The notes: a model not told the origin generated them from the letters alone. A DNA stretch of 64,000 nt from an uncultured Alkalilimnicola sp. (GCA_937951875.1 CALGAN010000048.1:1-64000); one strand, 5' to 3'. Numbered from the stretch's first letter, positions 19,796 through 29,880 are shown. Numbers and translations: made by a program.

Positions 19796-22167
19796 ACGCA
19801 GAAGTGAAGAACCCCGATCTGGTGACCATCACGGTCGACGGCGTAGAGATGCAGGTGCCGAAAGGCGCCATGCTCATCGAGGCTACCGACGCGGCCAACA
19901 TTCGCGTTCCGCGTTTCTGCTACCACAAGAAGCTCTCGGTGGCCGCCAACTGCCGCATGTGCTTGGTGGAGGTGGAGCGCGCGCCCAAGCCGCTGCCGGC
20001 CTGCGCCACGCCGGTGGCGGACGGCATGAAGGTCTACACCAAGTCGCCGAAGGCCATCGCCGCCCAGAAGGGCGTGATGGAATTCCTGCTCATCAACCAC
20101 CCGCTCGATTGCCCGATCTGCGACCAGGGCGGCGAGTGCGAGCTGCAGGACGTGTCGTTCGGCTACGGCCGCAGCGTGTCGCGCTTCGTCGAGCGCAAGC
20201 GTGTGGTCGACGACGAGGATCTCGGCCCGCTGATCGCCACCGACATGACCCGCTGCATCCATTGCACGCGCTGCGTGCGCTTCCTCGGCGAGATCGCCGG
20301 GCAGAAGGAGCTGGGCGGGATCGGTCGTGGCGAGAACACCAAGATCTCGACCTACATCGAGAAGGGTGTGCATTCCGAGCTGTCGGGCAACATCATCGAC
20401 GTCTGCCCGGTGGGCGCGCTCACCAGCAAGCCGTACCGTTTCACCGCCCGTCCCTGGGAGCTGCTGTCGCGCCCGACCGTGGCGCCGCACGATTCGGTCG
20501 GCTCCAACGTCAACGCCCACTATCTGCGCGGCCAGATCAAGCGCGTGGTGCCGCGTGAGAACGAGGAAATCAACGAGTGCTGGCTGTCCGACCGTGACCG
20601 CTTCAGCTACCAGGGCATCTATAGCGACGACCGTCTGCTCAAGCCCATGGTGAAGCGCGACGGCCAGTGGCAGGAGGTCGACTGGGAGACCGCGCTCGCC
20701 GCCGCCGCCGACGGGCTCAAGCGTCACGCCGGCGAGCAGCTTGGCGCGCTGGTGTCGCCGACCGCCACCCTCGAAGAGATGTATCTGCTGGGCCGGCTGG
20801 TGCGGGCGCTCGGCAGCCGCAACATCGACGCGCGGCTGCGGCAGGGCGACTTCGCCGACGACGCCGACGCGCCGCTGTATCCGTCGCTCGGCCTGCCGAT
20901 CGCCCAGCTCGAACAGCTGCGCAGCGTGTTGGTGGTCGGCGCCAACACCCGCACCGAGCTGCCGCTCATCAACCATCGCCTGCGCAAGGCGAGCCTGCGC
21001 GGCGCCGCCGTGACCTTCCTCAACCCGCGGGCGTTCGCGCTGAACTTCCGCGCCGAGCAGATCGCGGTGCCGGTGCAGGCCTGGCGGCGCGAACTGGCGC
21101 TGCTGGCGCTGGCCCTGGTGGACGCCACCGGCGCGACGGCTCCGGCCGGGCTGGCCGAGATCGCCGACGGCGCCCGTCCCGAGGAGCGGCACCAGGCGCT
21201 GGCGCGCCAGCTCCTCGAGGCCAAGCCCGGCGCTGTGCTGGTCGGCGGGCTGGTCGAGGCGAGCGCCGACGGTGCGGCGCTGCGCGCGCTGGCGGCGCTG
21301 GTGGCGCAGCTGGCCGGTGCCACCTTCGGCTACTTGCCGGCCGCTGGCAACAGCGTCGGCGCCTGGCTCGCCGGCGCGGTGCCGCAGCGCGAGCTGGCCG
21401 GCAAGGCGGAGGCGCAGCCGGGCCTCAACGCCCGCGCCATGCTGGAGCAGCCGCGCAAGGCTTACGTGCTGTTCGGCGTCGAGCCCGAACTCGATTGCTG
21501 GGATCCGGTCAGCGCCGGCAAGGCGCTCGACGGCGCCGAGTTCGTGCTGGCGCTCACCTCCTATGTCACCGAGCGCATGAAGGAGTACGCCGACGTGCTG
21601 CTGCCGGTCGGCACCTTCAGTGAAACCTCCGGCACCTTCGTCAACTTGGAAGGCCGCTGGCAGAGCTTCGGCGGCGTGGCCAAGCCGGTGGGCGAGGCCC
21701 GTCCGGGGTGGCGGGTGCTGCGCGTTCTCGGCACGCTGCTCAACCTGGCCGACTTCGAGTTTGACAGCTCGGAAGAAGTGCTGGCGCGGCTGCGCACGGC
21801 GCTCGGCGAGTTGCCGCAGCCGGCCGCTCCGGCCTGGCGGCAGCCGAAGGCGGCGGCCGTGACCGGCAAGCTGATGCGTATCGGCGGGGTGCCGATCTAC
21901 GCCGGCGATGCGCTGGTGCGGCGCGCCAAGGCGCTGCAGGAAACGGTGCACGCCAGGCCGGCGACGCTGTGCCTCTCGGCGGCGGACGCCGAGGCGCTCG
22001 GCCTGCAGGACGGCGATCAGGCCCGCGTGCGGCAGCTGGGCGAGGCCGTGCTGACGGTGACGGTCGACGACAGCGTGCCGGCCGGCACCGTGTGGATTCC
22101 GGCCGCGCTGGCCGCGACGGCGGCGCTGGGGCCGATGATGGGCGAGATCACCGTGGCGCGGGCGTAA
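19792..22167 (+). CDS. nuoG: NADH-quinone oxidoreductase subunit G (75 kDa)
   Basis: NuoG is the largest peripheral subunit, carrying N1b, N4 and N5. The 791-residue protein starts with a 2Fe-2S ferredoxin domain (RFCYHKKLSVAANCRMC, then ACATP). Next comes the His-Cys3 N5 motif HPLDCPICDQGGECELQD and then N4 ligands CIHCTRCVRF and VCPVGAL. The remaining ~550 residues form the molybdopterin-oxidoreductase-like domain without cofactor, which is the most diverged part and rich in Ala and Leu. Confidence 0.96.
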   Translation: MNAEVKNPDLVTITVDGVEMQVPKGAMLIEATDAANIRVPRFCYHKKLSVAANCRMCLVEVERAPKPLPACATPVADGMKVYTKSPKAIAAQKGVMEFLLINHPLDCPICDQGGECELQDVSFGYGRSVSRFVERKRVVDDEDLGPLIATDMTRCIHCTRCVRFLGEIAGQKELGGIGRGENTKISTYIEKGVHSELSGNIIDVCPVGALTSKPYRFTARPWELLSRPTVAPHDSVGSNVNAHYLRGQIKRVVPRENEEINECWLSDRDRFSYQGIYSDDRLLKPMVKRDGQWQEVDWETALAAAADGLKRHAGEQLGALVSPTATLEEMYLLGRLVRALGSRNIDARLRQGDFADDADAPLYPSLGLPIAQLEQLRSVLVVGANTRTELPLINHRLRKASLRGAAVTFLNPRAFALNFRAEQIAVPVQAWRRELALLALALVDATGATAPAGLAEIADGARPEERHQALARQLLEAKPGAVLVGGLVEASADGAALRALAALVAQLAGATFGYLPAAGNSVGAWLAGAVPQRELAGKAEAQPGLNARAMLEQPRKAYVLFGVEPELDCWDPVSAGKALDGAEFVLALTSYVTERMKEYADVLLPVGTFSETSGTFVNLEGRWQSFGGVAKPVGEARPGWRVLRVLGTLLNLADFEFDSSEEVLARLRTALGELPQPAAPAWRQPKAAAVTGKLMRIGGVPIYAGDALVRRAKALQETVHARPATLCLSAADAEALGLQDGDQARVRQLGEAVLTVTVDDSVPAGTVWIPAALAATAALGPMMGEITVARA

Positions 22168-22191
22168 GCGCAGGTCGAGGAAGCAAAGCCG

Positions 22192-23214
22192 ATGATGGCA
22201 GAAATACTAGAGCTGATCTGGATCGTCCTTAAGATCGTCGCGATCGCGGTCCCGCTCATCCTGGCGGTTGCCTACATGACCTACGCCGAGCGCAAGGTCA
22301 TCGGCTGGATCCAGGTCCGTCGCGGTCCCAACCGCGTCGGTCCCCTGGGATTGCTGCAGCCGTTCGCCGACGTTTTCAAGCTGGTGCTCAAGGAGCTGCT
22401 GGTTCCGGCGCAGGCGAACAAGGCGCTGTTCATCATCGCCCCGCTGATGGTGATCGCGCCGGCCTTCGCGGCCTGGGCGGTGGTTCCGTTCAACGCGGGC
22501 GTGGTGCTGGCCGACATCAACGTCGGTCTGCTCTATATCCTGGCGATGACCTCGCTGGGCGTGTACGGCATCGTGCTCGCTGGCTGGGCCTCCAACTCCA
22601 AGTACGCGCTGCTGGGCGCCATGCGCACCGGCGCGCAGGTGGTGTCGTACGAAATCGCCATGGGTTTCGCTCTGGTGGGCGTGCTCATGGCCGCGCGCAG
22701 CCTCAATCTGACCGAGATCGTCGAGGCGCAGGCCGGTCCGTTCTGGAACTGGTACTGGCTGCCGCTGCTGCCGCTGTTCATCGTCTACTGGATTTCCGGC
22801 GTGGCCGAGACCAACCGCGCGCCGTTCGACGTCGCCGAAGGCGAGTCGGAGATCGTCGCCGGCTTCCACGTCGAGTATTCGGGCACGGCATTCGCGCTGT
22901 TCTTCCTGGCCGAGTACGCGAACATGATCCTGGTGTCGGCGCTGGCCAGCATCATGTTCCTGGGCGGCTGGTATTCGCCGTTCCACGGCGTCCCCGTCCT
23001 GGGGCCGATCTTCGATCTGGTGCCCGGGCCGCTGTGGCTGTTCGCCAAGATGGCCTTCTTCCTGTTCTGCTACATCTGGTTCCGCGGCACGTTCCCGCGC
23101 TACCGCTATGACCAGATCATGCGCCTGGGCTGGAAGGTGCTGATTCCCGTCACCGTCGTCTGGCTGATCGTGGAATCGCTGATGATCATCTTCAAGATCG
23201 GCCCCTGGTTTTGA
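22192..23214 (+). CDS. nuoH: NADH-quinone oxidoreductase subunit H
   Basis: This membrane subunit connects the quinone site to the pump modules. The 340-residue protein has about eight helices and the conserved loop segments YAERKVIGWIQVRRGPNRVG and ETNRAPFDVAEGESE, both at the quinone tunnel. Two adjacent ATGs (22192 and 22195) can serve as start. Confidence 0.96.
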   Translation: MMAEILELIWIVLKIVAIAVPLILAVAYMTYAERKVIGWIQVRRGPNRVGPLGLLQPFADVFKLVLKELLVPAQANKALFIIAPLMVIAPAFAAWAVVPFNAGVVLADINVGLLYILAMTSLGVYGIVLAGWASNSKYALLGAMRTGAQVVSYEIAMGFALVGVLMAARSLNLTEIVEAQAGPFWNWYWLPLLPLFIVYWISGVAETNRAPFDVAEGESEIVAGFHVEYSGTAFALFFLAEYANMILVSALASIMFLGGWYSPFHGVPVLGPIFDLVPGPLWLFAKMAFFLFCYIWFRGTFPRYRYDQIMRLGWKVLIPVTVVWLIVESLMIIFKIGPWF

Positions 23215-23228
23215 CCGATAGGTGAGCC

Positions 23229-23717
23229 ATGCAAGCTTTGCGCAACTTCGTCAATAGCTTCTTCCTGATCGAGCTGCTGCGCGGCCTGGCGCTGACGGGG
23301 CGCTACCTGTTCAGCCGCAAGTTCACCATCGAGTACCCGGAGGAAAGGGCGCCGCAGTCCAATCGCTTCCGCGGCCTGCACGCGCTGCGCCGCTACCCCA
23401 ACGGCGAGGAGCGCTGCATCGCCTGCAAGCTGTGCGAGGCGGTGTGCCCGGCGCTGGCGATCACCATCGACGCCGCGCCGCGGGCCGACGGCAGCCGTCG
23501 CACCACGCGTTACGAGATCGATCTGTTCAAGTGCATCTACTGCGGCTTTTGCGAGGAATCGTGCCCGGTGGATTCCATCGTCCTGACGCGTGTTCATGAG
23601 TACTTCATGGAGAAGCGCGGCGAGAACATCATCAACAAGCAAGAGCTGCTGAAGCTGGGCGATATGTACGAGGCGCAGATCGCGGCCGATCGCGCCATGG
23701 ACGCGCCGTACCGCTAG
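23229..23717 (+). CDS. nuoI: NADH-quinone oxidoreductase subunit I (23 kDa)
   Basis: NuoI is a ferredoxin-like subunit with clusters N6a and N6b, wiring the NADH module to N2. The 162-residue protein has two CxxCxxCxxxCP motifs: CIACKLCEAVCP and CIYCGFCEESCP, about 40 residues apart. AGGTGAG lies just before the ATG. Confidence 0.97.
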   Translation: MQALRNFVNSFFLIELLRGLALTGRYLFSRKFTIEYPEERAPQSNRFRGLHALRRYPNGEERCIACKLCEAVCPALAITIDAAPRADGSRRTTRYEIDLFKCIYCGFCEESCPVDSIVLTRVHEYFMEKRGENIINKQELLKLGDMYEAQIAADRAMDAPYR

Positions 23718-23727
23718 CAGGCGACGT

Positions 23728-23744
23728 CGCCGGCCGAGCCGGCG
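23728..23744 (+). other. Hairpin between nuoI and nuoJ
   Basis: CGCCGGC (23728-23734), loop CGA, GCCGGCG (23738-23744). It lies in the widest gap of the first half of the nuo operon without a T-run, so I read it as an mRNA processing or stability element rather than a terminator. Confidence 0.4.
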
Positions 23745-23768
23745 TCAACTCAAGGGGCGATTGGGTCA

Positions 23769-24401
23769 ATGCAGCTGGTCATTTTCTATATCTTCGCAGC
23801 GGTACTGCTGTTCTCCGCGACCATGGTCATCACCGCGAAGAACCCGGTTCACGCGGTGCTGTTCCTGGTGCTGACCTTCTTCAACGCCGCGGCGATCTGG
23901 CTGTTCGCCGAGGCCGAGTTCCTCGGCGTGGCGTTGGTGCTGGTTTACGTCGGCGCCGTGATGGTGCTGTTCCTATTCGTGGTGATGATGCTCGACATCA
24001 ACGTCGCGCGCATGCGCGAGGGCTTCGCCCGCTACCTGCCGCTGGGGGCGGCGGTGGCGCTGGTGATGATCCTGGAGATGGTGCTGGTGGTCAGCGCGCC
24101 GGACGCGCCGGTGCCGGCCGCCGGCGAGCCGCTGCCCGACAACAACACGCGCGCCATCGGTTCGGTGCTCTACACCGTTTATCTCTACCCGTTCGAATTG
24201 GCGGCCGGTCTGCTGCTGGTGGCTATCATCGCCGCCATTCTGCTGACGCACCGGCGCCGTCCCGGCACGCGTCATCAGGATCCTGGCAAGCAGGTGCGGG
24301 TGCGTAAGGCCGACCGGCTGCGCCTCGTCAATCTTCCCCGCGAGCCGAAGGTCGCGCCCGCCGCCGCGGCTGAAGCGCAGCAGCAGACGGAGACCAAGTG
24401 A
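23769..24401 (+). CDS. nuoJ: NADH-quinone oxidoreductase subunit J
   Basis: This membrane-arm subunit has five hydrophobic helices in the first ~165 of 210 residues. The conserved segment KNPVHAVLFLVLTFFNAA and the pi-bulge helix GVALVLVYVGAVMVLFLFVVMML are present. The C-terminal 45 residues are hydrophilic and probably cytosolic. Confidence 0.95.
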   Translation: MQLVIFYIFAAVLLFSATMVITAKNPVHAVLFLVLTFFNAAAIWLFAEAEFLGVALVLVYVGAVMVLFLFVVMMLDINVARMREGFARYLPLGAAVALVMILEMVLVVSAPDAPVPAAGEPLPDNNTRAIGSVLYTVYLYPFELAAGLLLVAIIAAILLTHRRRPGTRHQDPGKQVRVRKADRLRLVNLPREPKVAPAAAAEAQQQTETK

Positions 24402-24402
24402 C

Positions 24403-24708
24403 ATGATCGAGCTTCAAGACTATCTGGTGCTGGGCGCGCTGCTGTTCGCGCTGGGCGTCGCCGGTATCTTCATCAACCGGAAGAACGCCATCGTTCTGCT
24501 CATGTCGCTGGAACTGATTCTGCTGTCGGTGAACATCAACTTCATCGGCTTCTCGCATTTCCTGCAGGATCTCGCCGGCCAGGTGTTCGTCTTCTTCATC
24601 CTTACGGTGGCGGCGGCGGAGGCGGCGATTGGTCTGGCCATCCTCGTGGTGCTGTTCCGCAATCGCGGCACCATCAACGTGGGCGACCTGGACAGCATGA
24701 AGGGCTGA
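24403..24708 (+). CDS. nuoK: NADH-quinone oxidoreductase subunit K
   Basis: This 101-residue three-helix antiporter-associated subunit has the conserved glutamates in SLELILLSVNINF and AAAEAAIGLAILV that form part of the central proton relay. It starts 1 nt after the nuoJ stop. Confidence 0.96.
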   Translation: MIELQDYLVLGALLFALGVAGIFINRKNAIVLLMSLELILLSVNINFIGFSHFLQDLAGQVFVFFILTVAAAEAAIGLAILVVLFRNRGTINVGDLDSMKG

Positions 24709-24715
24709 CAGAACA

Positions 24716-26698
24716 ATGAACCCGTCCATCTATCTCTGGATTCCGCTGCTTCCGCTGATCGGTGCCCTGGTCGCCGGTCTGCCTGGTTGGTTCGGTTTCA
24801 AGCTGCCGCGCTGGGTGGCGCACACCGCCACCATTCTCGGCGTCGGTGTCGCCTGCGCGCTGTCGGCGGTGGTGTTCTATCAGCACTACTGGGGCGGCGC
24901 GCCCGTCTACAACGAAACGGTGTACACCTGGGCCGTCACCGACGGCATCAGCTTCCAGGTCGGTTTCCTGGTCGATCGGCTCACCGCCATGATGATGCTG
25001 GTGGTGACCTTCGTGTCGCTGATGGTGCACGTCTACACCATCGGCTACATGCACGATGACCCCGGCTATAACCGCTTCTTCAGCTACATCGCGTTGTTCA
25101 CCTTCTCCATGCTGATGCTGGTGATGGCGAACAACTTCATGCAGCTGTTCTTCGGCTGGGAGGCGGTGGGCCTAGTCTCCTACCTGCTGATCGGCTTCTG
25201 GTACACCCGGCCGACCGCGATCTTCGCCAATCTGAAGGCCTTCCTGGTCAACCGCGTCGGCGACTTCGGCTTCGTGCTCGGTATCGCCGGCGTGCTGATG
25301 TACTTCGGTAGCCTGGATTACGCGCCGGTGTTCGAGGCCGCGCAGTCGCAGGCGGACGCCACCATCACAATCCCGGGCCTGGGTACCTTCTCGGCCCTGA
25401 CGGTGATTTGCATCCTGCTGTTCGTCGGTGCCATGGGTAAGTCGGCGCAGGCGCCGCTGCACGTGTGGCTGCCCGACTCGATGGAAGGCCCGACCCCGAT
25501 CTCGGCGCTGATCCACGCCGCGACCATGGTGACCGCCGGTATCTTCATGGTGGCGCGCATGTCGCCGCTCTATGAGCTGTCGGACGCTGCGCTGAGCTTC
25601 GTGCTGCTGGTGGGCGCCTTCACCGCCTTCTTCATGGGCCTGCTGGGCATCGTCCAGAACGACATCAAGCGGGTCATCGCTTACTCGACGCTGTCGCAGC
25701 TCGGCTACATGGTGGTGGCGCTGGGCGTGTCGGCCTACGCCGCCGGCGTGTTCCACCTGATGACCCATGCGTTCTTCAAGGCGCTGCTGTTCCTCGGCGC
25801 CGGCTCGGTCATCATTGGCATGCACCACGAGCAGGACATCAGCAAGATGGGCGGCCTGCGCAAGTACATGCCCATCACGCACTGGACTTTCCTGATCGGT
25901 AACCTGGCGCTGATCGGTACACCGTTCTTCGCCGGCTTCTACTCCAAGGACGCCATCATCGAGGCCGTGCACGCCTCCGACCGTTTCGGTGCCGGCATCG
26001 CCTACTGGGCGGTGCTGTCGGGCGTGTTCGTCACCGCGCTGTACAGCTTCCGTCTGTACTTCCTGGTGTTCTGGGGCAAGGAGCGGATGGATCATCACAC
26101 CCGCGAGCATCTGCACGAGTCGCCGGCCGTGGTCTGGCTGCCGCTGGTGGCGCTCGCCGTGCCGTCGGTGATCATTGGCTACTTGTGGGCCGAGCCCATG
26201 CTGTTCGGTGACTTCTTCAGCGGCATGATCCACGTGGCCGCCAATAACGACGTGCTGGCGCGGATCGGTGAGCACTGGCACGGCCCGGCCGCCTTCGCTC
26301 TGCACGGTCTGATCACCCCGACCTTCTGGTTGGCGGTGGCCGGCGTGGCCGTAGCCTGGTTCCTGTACATGGCTCGTCCGGAGCTGCCGGCCGTCATCCG
26401 CGAGCGCGCCGGCGTCCTGTACCGCATCCTGATCAACAAGTACGGTTTCGACGCGCTGTACATCCAGGGCTTCGCCGGCCTCGGTCGCCTGATCGGCCAG
26501 CTGTTCTGGAAGGTCGGCGATCAGGGCCTGATCGACGGGCTGCTGGTCAACGGCAGCGCGCGGACGGTGGGCCGTATCTCCGCGGGCATTCGTGGGCTGC
26601 AGTCCGGTTACCTGTACCACTATGCCTTCGCGATGATCATTGGCCTGCTGATTCTGCTGACGTACTTCGTCGGCCAGTGGCGGGGCTGGTTTGCATAA
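24716..26698 (+). CDS. nuoL: NADH-quinone oxidoreductase subunit L
   Basis: This is the distal Mrp-type antiporter-like proton pump of complex I. The 660-residue protein has about 16 helices. It shows FFGWEAVGLVSYLLIGFW with the TM5 Glu, GKSAQAPLHVWLPDSMEGP with the TM7 Lys, and HAATMVTAGIFMVAR. The long C-terminal amphipathic lateral helix region and a last anchor helix (AMIIGLLILLTYFVG) are also visible. Confidence 0.97.
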   Translation: MNPSIYLWIPLLPLIGALVAGLPGWFGFKLPRWVAHTATILGVGVACALSAVVFYQHYWGGAPVYNETVYTWAVTDGISFQVGFLVDRLTAMMMLVVTFVSLMVHVYTIGYMHDDPGYNRFFSYIALFTFSMLMLVMANNFMQLFFGWEAVGLVSYLLIGFWYTRPTAIFANLKAFLVNRVGDFGFVLGIAGVLMYFGSLDYAPVFEAAQSQADATITIPGLGTFSALTVICILLFVGAMGKSAQAPLHVWLPDSMEGPTPISALIHAATMVTAGIFMVARMSPLYELSDAALSFVLLVGAFTAFFMGLLGIVQNDIKRVIAYSTLSQLGYMVVALGVSAYAAGVFHLMTHAFFKALLFLGAGSVIIGMHHEQDISKMGGLRKYMPITHWTFLIGNLALIGTPFFAGFYSKDAIIEAVHASDRFGAGIAYWAVLSGVFVTALYSFRLYFLVFWGKERMDHHTREHLHESPAVVWLPLVALAVPSVIIGYLWAEPMLFGDFFSGMIHVAANNDVLARIGEHWHGPAAFALHGLITPTFWLAVAGVAVAWFLYMARPELPAVIRERAGVLYRILINKYGFDALYIQGFAGLGRLIGQLFWKVGDQGLIDGLLVNGSARTVGRISAGIRGLQSGYLYHYAFAMIIGLLILLTYFVGQWRGWFA

Positions 26699-26750
26699 GT
26701 TTGGGGGCGCGCCTTGAGCCCTCTGAGCGCGATTTTGGGGATACACGCGA

Positions 26751-28259
26751 ATGTTTGAAGGTTGGCCTTTGCTAAGCCTGCTCGTATGGTTGCCGATCGC
26801 CGGCGGCCTCGTATTGCTGGCCATCGGGGACCGCGCGCCCGGGGCGGTGCGGGGCCTCGCCCTGGCGACGGCGGTGCTTACCTTCCTGCTGAGTCTGCCG
26901 CTGTGGACGCAGTTCCAGCCGGCGGGCGGCATGCAGTTCGTGGAGTCGGTGGACTGGATCCCGAGCTTCGGGGTCAAGTACGCCCTGGGCGTGGACGGCA
27001 TCGCCATGCCGCTCATCATCCTCACCACCTTCTGCATGATCCTGGTGGTGCTGGCCGGCTGGGAGGTGATCCAGACCAAGCCGGCGGCGTACTTCGCGTC
27101 GTTCCTGATCATGGAAGGCATCATGGTCGGCGTGTTCGCCGCCCTGGACGCCATCCTGTTCTACGTGTTCTGGGAAGCGATGCTGGTGCCGATGTTCCTG
27201 ATCATCGGTATCTGGGGCGGCCCGAACCGGATCTACGCCACCATCAAGTTCTTCCTCTACACCTTCCTCGGCTCGGTGCTGATGCTGGTGGCGTTGGTGT
27301 ACCTGTACAACCAGGCCGGTAGCTTCGCCATCGCCGATTTCTACGGCCTGGGCCTGCCGCACCAGACTCAGGTGCTGATCTTCCTGGCGTTCCTGGCAGC
27401 GTTCGCGGTGAAGGTACCGATGTGGCCGGTGCACACCTGGCTGCCCGACGCCCACGTGGAGGCGCCGACCGGCGGCTCGGTGATCCTGGCGGCGATCATG
27501 CTCAAGATCGGCGCTTACGGTTTCCTGCGCTTCAGCCTGCCGATCACCCCCGAGGCCAGCATGAGCCTGGACTGGCTGCTGATCGCCATGTCGCTGATCG
27601 CGGTGGTCTACATCGGCCTGGTGGCGCTGGTGCAGCAGGACATGAAGAAGCTGATCGCCTACTCGTCGATTGCCCACATGGGCTTCGTGACCCTGGGCTT
27701 CTTCATGATCTTCCGCATCCTGGTCAATAGCGACAGCGGCGCGCTGCTGGCCATGCAGGGCGGCATGGTGCAGATGGTGTCGCACGGCTTCGTCTCGGCC
27801 GCCATGTTCCTGTGCGTCGGCGTGCTGTACGACCGCGTGCACTCGCGGCAGATCGCCGACTACGGCGGTGTGATCAACACCATGCCGAAGTTCGCGGCGT
27901 TCTTCGTGCTGTTCGCCATGGCCAACGCCGGTCTGCCGGGCACCTCCGGCTTCGTCGGCGAGTTCATGGTGATCCTGGCCGCCCTCAAGGCTAACTTCTG
28001 GTATGCGGTGCTGGCCGCCAGCACGCTGATCTTCGGTGCCGCCTACACTCTGTGGATGGTCAAGCGGGTGGTGTTCGGCGAGGTCGGCAACAAGCATGTG
28101 GCGGAGCTGCAGGATCTCAGCGGTCGCGAGTTCTTCATCCTGCTGGTGCTGGCGCTGGCGGTGCTCGGCCTGGGTCTGTACCCTGCGCCGTTGGTGGAGG
28201 TGATGGAGCCGACCCTGCAGCAGCTGCTGCAGGTGGTGACCGCGGGCCGCGCGGGCTGA
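26751..28259 (+). CDS. nuoM: NADH-quinone oxidoreductase subunit M
   Basis: This is the second antiporter-like pump subunit, 502 residues and about 14 helices. Landmarks are FYVFWEAMLVPMFLIIGIWGG (TM5 Glu), AFAVKVPMWPVHTWLPDAHV (TM7 Lys) and AYSSIAHMGFVTLG. It is separated from nuoL by 52 bp with no recognisable signal. Confidence 0.97.
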   Translation: MFEGWPLLSLLVWLPIAGGLVLLAIGDRAPGAVRGLALATAVLTFLLSLPLWTQFQPAGGMQFVESVDWIPSFGVKYALGVDGIAMPLIILTTFCMILVVLAGWEVIQTKPAAYFASFLIMEGIMVGVFAALDAILFYVFWEAMLVPMFLIIGIWGGPNRIYATIKFFLYTFLGSVLMLVALVYLYNQAGSFAIADFYGLGLPHQTQVLIFLAFLAAFAVKVPMWPVHTWLPDAHVEAPTGGSVILAAIMLKIGAYGFLRFSLPITPEASMSLDWLLIAMSLIAVVYIGLVALVQQDMKKLIAYSSIAHMGFVTLGFFMIFRILVNSDSGALLAMQGGMVQMVSHGFVSAAMFLCVGVLYDRVHSRQIADYGGVINTMPKFAAFFVLFAMANAGLPGTSGFVGEFMVILAALKANFWYAVLAASTLIFGAAYTLWMVKRVVFGEVGNKHVAELQDLSGREFFILLVLALAVLGLGLYPAPLVEVMEPTLQQLLQVVTAGRAG

Positions 28260-28314
28260 CGCCCGCGGCCATGGCCAGTTCAGACGTAAGGTTTTCGTGA
28301 GTTAAGGACGTCCT

Positions 28315-29739
28315 ATGCCCATGCCGGATTTCTCCCTTGCCCTCCCCGAGCTCTGGGTCGGCGCCATGGCCTGCGTGATTCTGGTCGCAGACCTGTTCGT
28401 CCCCGGCAAGGACCGCGCCACCAGCTTTTACCTGAGCCTGTTCACGCTGGCGGTGGCGGCCTGGCTGACGCTCGACACGCAGTGGGACGCTCGCGCGCTC
28501 ACCTTCAGCGACATGTACGTCGCCGACAAGCTCGGTGCGGTGCTGAAGGTGGCCGTGTACGGGCTGACCGCGCTGGCCTTCGTGTACGCGCGCGGTTACC
28601 TGAAGAGCCGGGACATGCTGCAGGGCGAGTACTTCGTGCTCGGTCTGTTCGCGGTGCTCGGCATGATGGTGATGTCGTCGGCGCACAGCCTGCTGACGGC
28701 TTACATCGGCCTCGAGCTGCTGTCGCTCTGCCAGTATGTGCTGGTGGCCTTCAACCGCGATTCGCGGTTCGGCTCCGAGGCGGCGATGAAGTACTTCGTG
28801 CTCGGTTCGCTGGCCTCCGGCATGGTGCTGTACGGCATGTCCATGATCTACGGCGGCGCGGGCAGCCTCGATCTGGCGGCGGTCGCCCGCGCGGCCAACG
28901 CCGATAACATGCTGTTCGTGTTCGGTCTGGTGTTCGTGCTGGTGGGCGTGACCTTCAAGCTCGGCGCCGTGCCGTTCCACATGTGGATTCCGGACGTCTA
29001 CGAGGGCGCGCCGACCCCGGTGGCGCTGTTCATCGGTACCGCGCCCAAGGTCGGCGCCCTGGCGCTGTTCATGCGGCTGATTTACGAAGGGCTGCCGCTG
29101 CTCCAGGAGCACTACCAGCTCATGCTGGCGATCCTGGCGGTGCTGTCGCTGATCGTCGGCAACCTGTTCGCGGTGGTGCAGACCAACTTCAAGCGGCTGC
29201 TCGGCTACTCCACAGTCTCGCACGTCGGTTTCATCCTGCTCGGCCTGCTGGCCGGCACCGACGCCGGTAACGGCGCGGCGCTGTTCTACACCATCACCTA
29301 CGCCCTGACCGCCGCCGGCGCGTTCGCGGTGATCATCCTGCTGTCGCGGCGTGGTTTCGAGGCCGACCAGGTGGCGGATCTGCGTGGCCTGTTCCAGCGC
29401 GACTCCATGGCGGCTTGGGCGCTGCTGCTGATCATGTTCTCCATGACCGGCGTGCCCGGCACGGTCGGGTTCTACGCCAAGCTGGTGGTGCTCCAGGCGG
29501 TCGTCGATGCTGGCCTGGTCTGGCTGGCGATCATCGGCGTGCTGTTCGCGGTGGTGGGCGCGTTCTACTACCTGCGGGTGCTCAAGGCGGCGTTCTTCGA
29601 GGCGCCGCCGGAAGGCGCGCCGGCGCTGGAAGCGTCCGGCAGCTTCCGCGCCGTGCTGGCCGGCAATGCGCTGGCGGTGCTGCTGCTAGGCATTTTCCCG
29701 GGGGCGCTTATCGCGACTTGCATCGCCGCGTTCGCCTGA
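28315..29739 (+). CDS. nuoN: NADH-quinone oxidoreductase subunit N
   Basis: This third antiporter-like subunit has 474 residues and about 14 helices. It shows YIGLELLSLCQYVLVAF (TM5 Glu), GVTFKLGAVPFHMWIPDVYEG (TM7 Lys) and GYSTVSHVGFILLG. As the last gene of the operon it is followed directly by a strong hairpin. A Met-Pro-Met start offers a second ATG two codons on. Confidence 0.97.
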   Translation: MPMPDFSLALPELWVGAMACVILVADLFVPGKDRATSFYLSLFTLAVAAWLTLDTQWDARALTFSDMYVADKLGAVLKVAVYGLTALAFVYARGYLKSRDMLQGEYFVLGLFAVLGMMVMSSAHSLLTAYIGLELLSLCQYVLVAFNRDSRFGSEAAMKYFVLGSLASGMVLYGMSMIYGGAGSLDLAAVARAANADNMLFVFGLVFVLVGVTFKLGAVPFHMWIPDVYEGAPTPVALFIGTAPKVGALALFMRLIYEGLPLLQEHYQLMLAILAVLSLIVGNLFAVVQTNFKRLLGYSTVSHVGFILLGLLAGTDAGNGAALFYTITYALTAAGAFAVIILLSRRGFEADQVADLRGLFQRDSMAAWALLLIMFSMTGVPGTVGFYAKLVVLQAVVDAGLVWLAIIGVLFAVVGAFYYLRVLKAAFFEAPPEGAPALEASGSFRAVLAGNALAVLLLGIFPGALIATCIAAFA

Positions 29740-29744
29740 GTAAA

Positions 29745-29773
29745 AAGGGACCCGGGAGTACCCCGGGTCCCTT
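29745..29773 (+). terminator. Terminator of the nuo operon
   Basis: AAGGGACCCGGG (29745-29756), loop AGTAC, CCCGGGTCCCTT (29762-29773): a perfect 12-bp stem starting 5 nt after the nuoN stop, followed by GCCCTTT. Confidence 0.8.
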
Positions 29774-29837
29774 GCCCTTTCTGAAGTCGGCCTGAGCCGC
29801 GGCCCGCCGGGCGGAGGTCGGGGGGGCTTTTGGCCTC

Positions 29838-29866
29838 TTGCGGAGCAAGGCGGCAGCCCGTAGAAT
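29838..29866 (+). promoter_or_regulatory. Promoter of the initiator-tRNA-like gene
   Basis: TTGCGG (29838-29843) and TAGAAT (29861-29866) with a 17-bp spacer and a GC-rich discriminator (GCTGGGCC), as in stable-RNA promoters. The predicted start is only a few bases before the tRNA-like sequence. Confidence 0.5.
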
Positions 29867-29880
29867 GCTGGGCCAGCAGT